A DNA stretch of 42,934 bases, taken from positions 1 through 42,934 of the forward strand of contig NZ_JAKTNT010000021.1 of assembly GCF_022760925.1 (NCBI RefSeq). Direction: 5' to 3'. Origin of the DNA: Thermus hydrothermalis. Its GTDB lineage: Bacteria > Deinococcota > Deinococci > Deinococcales > Thermaceae. Below are positions 7,210 to 15,739 of the stretch, in pieces (the stretch's first letter is position 1; every line of letters starts with the position of its first letter). The translations under genes were made by a program, and so were the position numbers. The notes below the pieces were generated by a model. That model ran no database searches, had not been told where the DNA came from, and was given only the letters and a program-made list of their open reading frames with translations.

Positions 7210-10200
7210 TTAAGGCTTGGGGAGCTGCCGTAAAGCCTGGATGAGCCAGGCGGTAGCCTCCCTTACCTCCTCGAGGGAAACCTCTTCCACTTTACCCTGG
7301 CGTAGGTCGGCCACAAAAGCCCTTTGCTTGCCCAAGGCGAGGGCATACAGGCCCACCTGGAGGCGATAGGCCTCGAGGTCCAGAGCCAGGTCCGTCTTGT
7401 AATCCAAAACCCAATCAGGACCCACCCGGTCGGCCCTACCCTCGAGGGCCACCGTTTCCCCCTCCTCCAGCTCCAAGTAATAGACCACGGGCACTTCCTT
7501 CTCCCCCCTGCGATAGGGGGCGAAGGCCTCGTGGATGAGGAAGGTGTGCGCCAAGGAGAGGGCCTCCTCCCACTCTTCCTCTTCGGCCTCAGGGTAATGG
7601 CTTTCCAAAAACGCCCGCCCACCCTCATTCAGCGCATCTTCCTGGTCAAACTTCTCCAGCAGGGCGTGCACCATGGTGCCCACCAGAGGCCCGCCTGCCC
7701 CTTCTTCATCGTCTGCCTCCAAGAGTGGGGGAAGGTCCCCTTCCGGGGGTCCTCCCCAAAGCCGCCTTCGGGCTGCCTCCAGGTCCTTGGCCGCCAGGGC
7801 GAGGAGGGAGATGGGGAGGGATTCCAAGGGAAGGCGGGAAAGGGGCTCGAGACAAAAATTTCCTTCCGTCCCCGGGGCTTTGGCCTCCGGCTCCTGTTTC
7901 CCCAGGGGAGCTGCCGTTTCCTTGGACTCCTCCAAGGGCCTGGCCCCAGCCCTTTCCAGGGCTTCCTTAAGCTCCGCATTGGCCTCTCCTCCCAAGAGGC
8001 AGTAAAGCCGCTCCGCTGCCCGGGTGGCGGCTACGTAGAGGAGGCGGCGGCGCTCCGCCTCTTCCTCTTGTTCCAAGCACGCCTTGGCCAAATGGAAGAG
8101 GCTTCCGGGGTTGCCATCCCTGTCCAAGACGGGAGGAAAAAGGGCGAGCCCCGGGCGGAAGAAGGCCCGCGTCTTCCAGGGAGCGTTTCCCTTCCAGTTT
8201 CCCACTTCCAAAAGGAACACCACGGGCCACTCCAGCCCCTTGGCGGAGTGGGCGGTGATGAGGGTGACGGCGTTGCCCGCCTCCATGGGGGGACGGGGCA
8301 CCTGCACTCCTTCTCGGCGCAAGAGTCGGAGCTTGCGCACCACCAGGAAAGGGTCCTCGTCCCCCCGCTCCAGTTGGCGCACCAGCGCCAACACGCCTTC
8401 CCAGTCCTTCACCCGCCGGGGTCCCCGGGGCAGGGCCGAGAGTACCCCCGTGTAACCCGTGGCCATGTCCAGCCTCTGGAGAAGGTGGCTCGGGGGCTCC
8501 CAAGACTTGCGCTTGCGGAGGTCCTCCAGGACCACCTTTACCCCTTGGGGGATCACCTCCCAGAGGCTTTTTCCCCTCTTTTCGGCGAGCTGGCGAAGCT
8601 CGGGGTCCGAGAGAGCGAAAAAGGGGGCGCGCAGAAGGCCCACCAGGGCCTCCTCGTCCTCGGGGTCCGCCAGGAAGCGGAGGGCGAGGAAGGCGTCCTC
8701 AAACTCCCGCGTTTCCAAGAGGTTTCCCCCCTTTGCTTCCACGGCTGGGATCCCTGCCTCATGGAGCGCCTCCGCGGCCTTGGCGAGGAGGTTCCATTTG
8801 GGAGCGATCACCGCCACGTCCCCATACCTAAGGCCCCTCTCCCCGTTTCCATCCCGCACGCGAAAGCCTTGGGCGACGAGCCTTTGCACCTCGCGGGCGA
8901 TGAGCCGGAAGGCTTCCTCCCCTGGGGTGGCGTAAAGCACCGCAGGGCCGGGATTCAAGGGGTCCCTTACCGCCTGGACGGGCAGGTAGGTTTCGGCGAG
9001 AAGTTCGCCGAAAAAGGCGTTGTGGAACTGGGCCAGCTCCCGATGGTACCGATAGGACTCCGGGAGGATCCGCACACGCTCGCCCATCTCTTCGAGAAGC
9101 CCCTGGAACACCTTGGGATCGGCCCGACGGAAGCCATAGATGGACTGGTTGGGGTCTCCGGCTACGGTCCAGGCGTCTAGGTTGGGGAAGAGCTTTCGGA
9201 GAAGCTCTTCCTGAACAGGGTTGGTATCCTGAAACTCGTCCACCAAGAGGTGGTGGAAGCGCTCCTGGTAGTAATGCCGTACTGCCTCGTGCTCAAGGGC
9301 GCGCAGGGCGTGGACCTCGAGGTCCGCATACCCCAGGCGGCGGGCCTTGCGGTTCCGCTCCTCCACCTTCGCCCAGACGGTGTCAAAGAGCCTCAAGAGG
9401 AGGGACCAGGCGTTCGGCGGGAGCTTGGCAGGCGTTTCCGAATCCGAAGAAGAGAAGGTGTCCTTCCCCCTTTTAACAAGCGTCTTTAGCTCGTTTAACG
9501 CCTTTTGCAGGGAAGGGGACTGGGGTTGCCCCTTTCCAGTCTGCGGTCGCATGTCTTCTACCAGGGAGGCGAGTTCCCTCCAGGCTGAAGGGCCTTCCTT
9601 CAAGATTTCCCTCACCCTTTCTAGGGCCTCCTGGAGTGATGCCAAGCCGTCTGCGCTTTCTGGGGTTGCCATTTCCTTTTCCAGTTGGATCAGGGCGTAC
9701 TCCACCCTCCTGGCGAAGGAGGACCAGGCTTGGGCAGCGAGCCTCTCTCGCAAGCTCACGGGGTCCTCCTCCAGGAGCTTCCGGGCTGCGAGGGGATCTT
9801 GCAGGGCACGCTCTAGGGTGTCCAGGAGCCCTTCGTAGCCCACCGCTTCCACTAGGGGGGCGTAGCCTTCATCCTCCAGGGCCTCCTGGAGGGTCACCTC
9901 CACCCACGCTGCCCGGAGGAGGGTGGCCTCGAGGTCGTCCAGAACCTGGAAGTCCGCAGGCACTTCCGCTTCTTCCGGGAACTCCCGGCTGATGCGGGCG
10001 GCTAGGCTGTGGATGGTGCCGATGGGAGCGGCTTCCAATTCGGCCACGAGGTGATCCGGATGGGGCAGCTGCCCCAAGCGCTCCCTGAGGCGGTTGCGGA
10101 ACTCCAGGGCGGCCCGATCGGTAAAGGTCACTGCGACGATCTCAATGGGCCTAAGCCCAGTATTCAAGAGCTCCAGGTACCGCTCCACAAGCTGGTGGGT

Positions 10201-10260
10201 TTTGCCCGTGCCCGCTCCCGCCCGGTAGGCCAGCCCTCGCACCTTGGACGCCGTGTTCAT
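7210..10260 (-). CDS. addA: AddA-type UvrD/Rep helicase fused to a RecB-family nuclease
   Basis: This is the motor and nuclease subunit of an AddAB-like double-strand-break resection complex, which also degrades foreign linear DNA. In 1016 residues it has the superfamily 1 Walker A GAGTGKT (15-21), Walker B VDEFQDTNP (near 340), ITAHSAKGLEWPVVFL and LLYVAATRA in the second lobe. The C-terminal PD-(D/E)XK nuclease has MVHALLEKF (near 862) and GRADRV...VLDYKTDL (near 940-957). All key residues seem present. The ATG at 10260 overlaps the addB stop by 4 nt, so the two are translationally coupled. Confidence 0.92.
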   Translation of the reverse strand: MNTASKVRGLAYRAGAGTGKTHQLVERYLELLNTGLRPIEIVAVTFTDRAALEFRNRLRERLGQLPHPDHLVAELEAAPIGTIHSLAARISREFPEEAEVPADFQVLDDLEATLLRAAWVEVTLQEALEDEGYAPLVEAVGYEGLLDTLERALQDPLAARKLLEEDPVSLRERLAAQAWSSFARRVEYALIQLEKEMATPESADGLASLQEALERVREILKEGPSAWRELASLVEDMRPQTGKGQPQSPSLQKALNELKTLVKRGKDTFSSSDSETPAKLPPNAWSLLLRLFDTVWAKVEERNRKARRLGYADLEVHALRALEHEAVRHYYQERFHHLLVDEFQDTNPVQEELLRKLFPNLDAWTVAGDPNQSIYGFRRADPKVFQGLLEEMGERVRILPESYRYHRELAQFHNAFFGELLAETYLPVQAVRDPLNPGPAVLYATPGEEAFRLIAREVQRLVAQGFRVRDGNGERGLRYGDVAVIAPKWNLLAKAAEALHEAGIPAVEAKGGNLLETREFEDAFLALRFLADPEDEEALVGLLRAPFFALSDPELRQLAEKRGKSLWEVIPQGVKVVLEDLRKRKSWEPPSHLLQRLDMATGYTGVLSALPRGPRRVKDWEGVLALVRQLERGDEDPFLVVRKLRLLRREGVQVPRPPMEAGNAVTLITAHSAKGLEWPVVFLLEVGNWKGNAPWKTRAFFRPGLALFPPVLDRDGNPGSLFHLAKACLEQEEEAERRRLLYVAATRAAERLYCLLGGEANAELKEALERAGARPLEESKETAAPLGKQEPEAKAPGTEGNFCLEPLSRLPLESLPISLLALAAKDLEAARRRLWGGPPEGDLPPLLEADDEEGAGGPLVGTMVHALLEKFDQEDALNEGGRAFLESHYPEAEEEEWEEALSLAHTFLIHEAFAPYRRGEKEVPVVYYLELEEGETVALEGRADRVGPDWVLDYKTDLALDLEAYRLQVGLYALALGKQRAFVADLRQGKVEEVSLEEVREATAWLIQALRQLPKP

Positions 10261-12824
10261 GCCCTAACCTCCTTTCGGCAAACCGATTTAGCCCAGCACC
10301 CCCGGCAGACCTGCGTCATCTCCCCGGGGGCAGCGGGGAAGGTGCCCTTCTCCAGGAGGGTTCCCGCCCGTGCGAGTAGGTCGCTTAAGACCTCTTCCCT
10401 GTTTGGGGGATAACCCTTGCCTGTTCTTGGAGAATGGATTAGTTTCCCATCCAGCAGGCCATAGTAAATCCCCTGCCCCCGTCCCTCGTTCACCAACCTG
10501 AGGTAGAGGGGGATCTGCAAGTCCATGCGAAGGCCATTCCCCAGGGGCACTTCCTTCACGCCATGGCTCGTCCGTTTGTAGTCCACCAGAAAGGTGGAGC
10601 CACTCCGGTTGTCCCAGCGGTCAATGCGGCCCGTTATCACAATGTCCTTCAATTCGGGAGTAGACCCCTTTACTTCTCTTTCCACCGCTTGCACCTCAGC
10701 ATCGTCTTTGAGGAAATTGGGCTTCTGCAGGGCCAAGGCTAAGGCCAGTAAGAGGTGGGATCTGCGGTGGGGCCAGTCCCGGCACCGGAGAAAGTGGGCC
10801 TCGCTGCGCCATTGGGTTTCCACTTCCGCAAAGGCCTTCTCGAGCCCGCCTTCTTGTAAGGCCCAGGAGCGGATTTCAGCGCCTCGGGTTTTCCCTGCGG
10901 CCTTGGCTTGCCAAAAGAGCGTTGCCAGGACTGCATGAAGGAACTCACCCTCCTTTCCCAACTCCCCGTCCTCGGCCTCTTCGGCCCCTTGAGGACGGAG
11001 GACGTAGCGCAGGAAGAAGCGGAAGGGGCAGAGGAGGAGTTCCTCCAAGGCGTTGACGGAAAGCTTGGGAGGATGGAAGGGCGCTCCCGCCTGGCCGTTG
11101 TAGGGCGTAGCCTTACTCCCTTGCCGTTCCCTTTCTGCGGCCAAGGCTCGTTTCATTTGCTCCGCGAGCGGGTCCCCTTCCCAGCGGCCCAGGCGCCTCG
11201 CCTCCACACGGCTACCGAGGAGGCGCTCCTTTGGGGGCTCGGGTTCCAGGCCAAGTCGGGCTAGGTAGGGACTGGGAGGCACAGGGTCTTGGCCCACCAC
11301 CTCGGGGTAGGCCAGGACCACCTGGCCCCCCTCCTCCACGCTCCCCAGAAGGGCGGCAAACACCAAGGCCTCTCGGGTAGCCTCCTCCCAGGGCTCCTCC
11401 AAGGAGAGGCCAAGATCGCGAAGGCGTTGGCGTTCGGGGAAGCCCAGAAGGGGGTCTTCCGTGACCGGGGCGGGGGCGAGGCCTTCGGCCATGCCTAGGA
11501 CGAAGAGGTAGCGGTAGCTTCCCCCGTAACGGGCGAGCGGGGTGTTGAGCTCGAGGCCCCGATACCCCGGCTGGGTCGGTACGGTGAGGTGAAAGAGGAG
11601 CTCGGATAGCCCCGAGAAAAATCCCTCCTTTTCCTCTTCCGTTAGCTCGGGAAGCCCCCTGAGGACCGCCTCCAAGGCAGCTCGCTCCCGGGGCCAACTA
11701 CGGAGGCGTCCTCTTAGGGGGCTTAGGAAGCCTCTGAGTGCCTGGACCAACTCCCTCCCCTTCGCCATGCGGGATATTTCGCAAAGGGCTTCGGGAAGCC
11801 CGAGGCCTTTCCACGCCACCTCCCCTTGGGGTCTAAGGGTGCGGGCCTGCCGCAGGTCCAGGCTTCTTTCCAGGGGAAAAAGGGGGTGGAAGAGGAGGCG
11901 GAGGGTGGCCTCGTAAGGGAAGCCGGAAAGGGCTTGGGAGAGGAGGGCGAGGAGGCTTCCTACCCGTGTTTCCCCCACGGGGATGCGGTAGAGGAGGCGG
12001 AGGGGGATTCCCTGCTCCAAGACCACCACTGCCGCTAGGGGGCCGTAGAGGCGGTCGTCCCGGACCACTAGGGCGATCCGCTCTGCTGGGACTCCTTGCG
12101 CCAGGAGGTTCTTGATCCGGGCCAGGATGTAGCGCACCTCCTGCTCCCTATCGGGGAAGCGGAGGGCTTGGACCTGGACCCCTGGAGGAACCTCCCGCTT
12201 CGCCTCTAGGAAAGCTTGGGCCAAGGGGGAAAGGGGGGCCTCCACCACCTCGAGGCCCCCCTTCTCCAACAGCTCCTTCGCCTGTTGGTTGGCCTCGCCC
12301 ATGGGGCCTGAGGGTAGGGGGAGGGTTACCGTGCTCCCCGGGGCCGCTACCCTCTGGAGGAAGAACCGCTCCCCAGCCCCGAGGTAGGGGTAGCCCTCCA
12401 CCCGAAGGAACTGCTTGGCCTTGCCCACCACCTGCCCTGCCCGCACCAGGAGGGAGGCCGGGTCTACAAAGCCCTTTTTCTCCAGGAGCTCCAGGTACGC
12501 CAAGGCCACACGCACCACCCGCTCGGCCCGCTTATCCGGACCGCTTTCCCCTAGCTTCCTCAGGGCTTGCTCTAGGACTTCCCTGTCCCCAGCCCGAAGG
12601 AGGGCCCGCAGGGCGGGAGAGATGGCGGCCGCAAACCCCTCGGGGTCGGAAGGCCCCACGGTTTCCCGCACCGCCTGCACCAGGAGACGACGGGCGCGAA
12701 AGGGCGAGGCCACCTCTACCCCCTGGGCCAAGAGCAGGCTTCGGGCGAGGTCCTCCAGACTGAGGCGGCGGACTTTTAGCCTCCGGGCCACCGCCCGGTT
12801 GGGCGTGATGAGGAGGGGGCGCAT
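10257..12824 (-). CDS. addB: AddB-like nuclease subunit with Fe-S type cysteines
   Basis: Partner of AddA: an inactive-helicase scaffold plus a PD-(D/E)XK nuclease. The 855 residues begin MRPLLITPNRAVARRL, where a Walker A motif would be expected, but none is present. The C-terminal nuclease shows GRIDRWD and FLVDYKRT (near 728-745). Four cysteines fit the Fe-S clasp of AddB nucleases: one in LLLCPFRFFL (near 597) and three in VCRGCWAKSVC near the C-terminus. ATG 12824 is chosen because AGGAGGGG lies just before it; the longer reading to 12986 gives a low-complexity tail overlapping the upstream gene. Confidence 0.87.
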   Translation of the reverse strand: MRPLLITPNRAVARRLKVRRLSLEDLARSLLLAQGVEVASPFRARRLLVQAVRETVGPSDPEGFAAAISPALRALLRAGDREVLEQALRKLGESGPDKRAERVVRVALAYLELLEKKGFVDPASLLVRAGQVVGKAKQFLRVEGYPYLGAGERFFLQRVAAPGSTVTLPLPSGPMGEANQQAKELLEKGGLEVVEAPLSPLAQAFLEAKREVPPGVQVQALRFPDREQEVRYILARIKNLLAQGVPAERIALVVRDDRLYGPLAAVVVLEQGIPLRLLYRIPVGETRVGSLLALLSQALSGFPYEATLRLLFHPLFPLERSLDLRQARTLRPQGEVAWKGLGLPEALCEISRMAKGRELVQALRGFLSPLRGRLRSWPRERAALEAVLRGLPELTEEEKEGFFSGLSELLFHLTVPTQPGYRGLELNTPLARYGGSYRYLFVLGMAEGLAPAPVTEDPLLGFPERQRLRDLGLSLEEPWEEATREALVFAALLGSVEEGGQVVLAYPEVVGQDPVPPSPYLARLGLEPEPPKERLLGSRVEARRLGRWEGDPLAEQMKRALAAERERQGSKATPYNGQAGAPFHPPKLSVNALEELLLCPFRFFLRYVLRPQGAEEAEDGELGKEGEFLHAVLATLFWQAKAAGKTRGAEIRSWALQEGGLEKAFAEVETQWRSEAHFLRCRDWPHRRSHLLLALALALQKPNFLKDDAEVQAVEREVKGSTPELKDIVITGRIDRWDNRSGSTFLVDYKRTSHGVKEVPLGNGLRMDLQIPLYLRLVNEGRGQGIYYGLLDGKLIHSPRTGKGYPPNREEVLSDLLARAGTLLEKGTFPAAPGEMTQVCRGCWAKSVCRKEVRA

Positions 12825-12834
12825 TCCTCCCCTC

Positions 12835-13032
12835 CTAAAGGGGTCTAGACCCCTTAATGCGGCCCCGGGCGTCGTAGTGGTAGACCCGCTGTCCCCGACG
12901 GACCATGACCGTGTCCGCTGTCCAGCCCAGGACCTCGTCCTGGCTTGAGATGCTGATGTGGCCGATGATCCGTCCCCGCTCGTCAAACACGTCCAAGATG
13001 TTTCCCCGCCTGCGCACGGATGCGATTTTCAT
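12835..13032 (-). CDS. Conserved-looking 65-residue protein before addB
   Basis: The small protein has mostly beta-type sequence, with NILDVFDERGRIIGHISIS and QRVYHYDARGR. ATG 13032 has GGGAGAGG 6 nt upstream, and its stop lies 10 nt before the addB start, so it is part of the addBA operon. No family is recognised. The repeated D..GRI.G pattern suggests a small beta-barrel or hairpin pair. Confidence 0.65.
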   Translation of the reverse strand: MKIASVRRRGNILDVFDERGRIIGHISISSQDEVLGWTADTVMVRRGQRVYHYDARGRIKGSRPL

Positions 13033-13034
13033 AG

Positions 13035-13589
13035 CTACCTCTCCCTTTCTTGACTCAATTCTAGTGTAACGGTGCGAAAGACGTCAGCGCCAAAGACAAA
13101 CCGCCCCTTCCCAAAATCCCCTCCGAGGATGAGAATGTCGTAGGAGCCATCTTCTACCTGGAGGCGGCGAAAACGCCGCAGGTCCCGGCTCACCAGGAGC
13201 TCATTTCGGCCGGATACGAAGACATACGTGCCGTCTCCGTAGGCGACCCCGAACAGGTCCCACTCCGGGTTAAGGTGGAGGGTTTCCCACTTCAGGCCAT
13301 CCCTGGAGCGCATGAGTACCCCGGCGTTGCCCACGGCCAGGAAGCCCACCTCCGTGTAGATCACGGCATACATGCGGGCCGGGGCGCGCACCTCCCGCCA
13401 CGCCTCCCCATCCGGGGACACCAGGAGGCGGTAGGGGGTCACCGCCACGAAGACTCCCTGGCCGAAGGCTACGTCTTCCACGCTTCCTCCAGCCTCGTCC
13501 ACCGTGTGCACCCGGACTTCTACCTCAGGCGCGTGAGCGCAGGCGGCAAGGAGGAGGCCCACCAGGGCCCAACCCCTAGTCCACCGCAC
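13035..13589 (-). CDS. Lipoprotein with propeller-like repeats
   Basis: A 184-residue envelope protein. The signal peptide has the lipobox LLAAC with the lipid-bearing cysteine at residue 17. After it come about three repeats of the type VAFGQGVFVAV...LLVSPDGEAWREV, VIYTEVGFLAVGNAGVLMRSRDGLKWE and VAYGDGTYVFVSGRNELLVSRD. They match the repeats of the 583-residue protein at 34663-36414 in this window. Three blades are too few for a closed propeller, so it may oligomerise or be a fragment. The GTG at 13589 overlaps the upstream gene by 14 nt. It sits between an HExxH protein and the addBA genes. Confidence 0.72.
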   Translation of the reverse strand: MRWTRGWALVGLLLAACAHAPEVEVRVHTVDEAGGSVEDVAFGQGVFVAVTPYRLLVSPDGEAWREVRAPARMYAVIYTEVGFLAVGNAGVLMRSRDGLKWETLHLNPEWDLFGVAYGDGTYVFVSGRNELLVSRDLRRFRRLQVEDGSYDILILGGDFGKGRFVFGADVFRTVTLELSQERER

Positions 13590-14556
13590 GAAGGAGGAGC
13601 TCCTCGGCGAAGCCCGCATAGGTGCGCACCACATCTGGGTCCCTGAACCACTTCTGGCGCTTCGCCTCCCGCCAGAGGCGGAAGTTGTACGCGCCCGCTT
13701 CCCCTTGCATCGGGAGAGGGAGGCCTGGGAGAAGGGGTGGTAAACCGCGGTCCAGAAAGCCGTAGCCCCGCTCCCAGAGTTTGTACCAAAGGTGCCGCCA
13801 CAAGTGCCGCGTATACCAGTCCCACTTTGCCAGGGTCTTCCTGTCCCCTAGGAATACGAAGCCCTCCTCCACCGCCAGGTACCCCTGGTATTCCGCGGGC
13901 TCTCCCTGGATCAGGCGTTGCACCCACCGGGCTTCCTGCCCCTGGAACCGGCGGTAGGCCACCCAGTTGGCCAGGCTTTCCTCAACAATGCGGCCCCATA
14001 GCTCCCCGTAGGGGGTCGGTCCCGTGTCCATGAGGGCGTGGCCCAGCTCGTGGTAGTAGACCTTGTCCAGGACCAGGTTGGGGTTCACCCCTTCCCGCCC
14101 CGCCCAGGAGAGGATGCGTTCCGGGCAGAGGAAGATGGCGGGGCCGTTATGGCGGCGGAGGACTTCTTCTTCCGGGTCCCCTTCCGCCAACCGGAGGAGC
14201 TCTTGCTTTTGCGCCCCATCCAGTTGGGCCACGTAGAGGCCCACCGCCACCACTTCCTGGTAACTGTCCCACGGCGCTACGTCTAGGCCCTGTAGGGGTT
14301 CGCCCTCGTCCTCCTCCCTCCGCCTGCGCCTCTCCTCTGCCCAGCGGCGGACCGCTTCGGGGTGGAGAAAGCGCATGCGCTCAGGGGGGTTGAGGTAGTC
14401 CATCTGGCGGCGGTTGACCAGAAAGACCGGGATTTGGACCGCTTTCCTTCCCATGGGCCCGTCCATACGCCGCCAGAGGGTTTCCCTGGAGAAGTCCATC
14501 TTCCCCGCTTCCCTGGAGCCGAGGTTCGCCCGTGCGATTGGTAGAGGCTTTGCCAT
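13576..14556 (-). CDS. Protein with HExxH motif, possible zinc metallopeptidase
   Basis: A 326-residue protein with YYHELGHALMDT (HELGH near residue 172) and, about 25 residues later, IVEESLANWVAY. This is the HExxH plus downstream glutamate arrangement of gluzincin-type metallopeptidases. The N-terminal region is rich in Arg and Glu (EERRRRREEDEGE), and no signal peptide is visible, so a cytoplasmic place is likely. ATG 14556 is preceded by GAGGTG at 7 nt. It is the first gene of a minus-strand row running into the lipoprotein, the 65-residue protein, addB and addA. Its substrate cannot be told. Confidence 0.65.
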   Translation of the reverse strand: MAKPLPIARANLGSREAGKMDFSRETLWRRMDGPMGRKAVQIPVFLVNRRQMDYLNPPERMRFLHPEAVRRWAEERRRRREEDEGEPLQGLDVAPWDSYQEVVAVGLYVAQLDGAQKQELLRLAEGDPEEEVLRRHNGPAIFLCPERILSWAGREGVNPNLVLDKVYYHELGHALMDTGPTPYGELWGRIVEESLANWVAYRRFQGQEARWVQRLIQGEPAEYQGYLAVEEGFVFLGDRKTLAKWDWYTRHLWRHLWYKLWERGYGFLDRGLPPLLPGLPLPMQGEAGAYNFRLWREAKRQKWFRDPDVVRTYAGFAEELLLRAVD

Positions 14557-14704
14557 ACCGCATCACCTCAATGGTCAAGGTAGTGGTGGCAAGGAAACGG
14601 CGCTTTTTTATCGCGAAGGGCAAGGCAAGGAAATCCCTCTGCGACGCCCCTTTCTTCCATCCCGCCTTCGCATTTGCGAACCGTGCTAAGGTGTTCCTTA
14701 GAGC
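14557..14704. promoter_or_regulatory. Divergent control region
   Basis: This 148-nt gap separates two divergent gene groups (minus to 7210 and plus to 16740), so it must hold promoters for both. TTCGCATTTGCGAA (14667-14680) is a perfect 6-bp inverted repeat with a 2-nt centre, a candidate operator. TAAGGT at 14687-14692 is a weak -10 candidate for the plus genes. Confidence 0.4.
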
Positions 14705-15739
14705 ATGGAAAGCCGCGGGAGAAAGCCCAACCACCTGGTCTATGAAACCCTGACCCACCTTATGCGCGAAGGGAGCCTTCCCGGCCTCGGCCCCGGGGCC
14801 AGGGCGGCCCTCATCCTCCTCTTCCTCGCTCTGGAGGCCACCTGGAAGATGGGCCTAGAGGGCAAGCGCCCGAAGGCCCCCGACCTCGCCAAGGCGGCCC
14901 GGGCCTTGCGGGACGGGAGGAGCCGGTTCGGGAAGGCCCTGCGGCAGGCGCTTGAGGAAAACCTAGAGCTCCTCCTCCCCTGGGCGCCCGAGGAGGTCCG
15001 GGACGAGCCCCCGCCCAAACGGGCCGAGGCCCTGCGCCGCCACCTGGTGAGGAGCGCCACGGGCTACCGGCCCCGGGACCTCTGGCGGGAGCTCCTCCGG
15101 GCGGTGGAGAGGGGATGGCCGGGTACTCTTGGGGCCTTTTCTTGGGTATGCGGGGACTCCCCCTGCCTTCCCCAAAATCCCGAGCTTGCCCTGGCCCTTA
15201 TCCCCCTTCCCGCCATGGGGGAGGCGTTTTTCGCTACGGTGGAGAAGGGCAACTCCCTTGGGAGCCGGTCCCTCCTGGAACGGGCCACCAGCGCCCTTTT
15301 CGTCTTTGGCTTCCTGGGCTATGGGGAGGCCTTTCCCTACGAGGGGCACATCTGCGGGTTCTTCCGGCCCGCAAAGCCCCTCCACGCCCTCTGCAAGGAC
15401 GGCCAAGCCTTTCTCTTTGCGGACCGTTGGGGGACCCTCCTGGAGGCCGAAAGGAAGCGCAACCTGAGCCAAGTGCGCCTGCGGGCGTACCTTGGTCCTG
15501 AAGAAGAAGTCCTCCTCCCCTCCCCAAACCTTCGGAGCCTTCTTGAGGGCTGGTACGCCTTCGCCCAATCCCTCCTGAACGCCTACCTGGCGCACGGCGG
15601 GCCCCTCTACCCGTCTAAGGACTCTTCCTCGGGATACGACTGGGACCTGGTGAAGGAGTACCATGAGGCCATCCTCCGTGGGCTGCGGGAAGGGCGGTGC
15701 CCCTTCCTGTTTGCCCCGGGGGCGGGGGTGGGGACGTGA
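14705..15739 (+). CDS. Protein of unknown function, first of a two-gene unit
   Basis: A 344-residue protein starting MESRGRKPNHLVYETLTHL. The first 100 residues are helical and basic, and the rest is mixed. Notable pieces are FSWVCGDSPCLPQNPELALALIP, SLLERATSALFVFGFLGYGE, EGHICGFFRPAKPLHALC and SSSGYDWDLVKEYHEAIL. The four cysteines in two clusters could bind a metal or form disulfides. No family, nuclease, helicase or transmembrane signature is recognised. The stop overlaps the next gene as GTGA, so the two are co-translated. It lies divergent from the addBA row. Confidence 0.75.
   Translation: MESRGRKPNHLVYETLTHLMREGSLPGLGPGARAALILLFLALEATWKMGLEGKRPKAPDLAKAARALRDGRSRFGKALRQALEENLELLLPWAPEEVRDEPPPKRAEALRRHLVRSATGYRPRDLWRELLRAVERGWPGTLGAFSWVCGDSPCLPQNPELALALIPLPAMGEAFFATVEKGNSLGSRSLLERATSALFVFGFLGYGEAFPYEGHICGFFRPAKPLHALCKDGQAFLFADRWGTLLEAERKRNLSQVRLRAYLGPEEEVLLPSPNLRSLLEGWYAFAQSLLNAYLAHGGPLYPSKDSSSGYDWDLVKEYHEAILRGLREGRCPFLFAPGAGVGT

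Noticed and set aside
7324-9180. Long plus-strand open frame of 618 codons opposite addA
   Set aside because: It is the antisense shadow of the high-GC addA gene; it lacks a ribosome site and any domain, while addA has all helicase motifs.
12825-12986. Longer N-terminus for AddB
   Set aside because: Low-complexity text that overlaps the 65-residue gene; ATG 12824 has a strong ribosome site.
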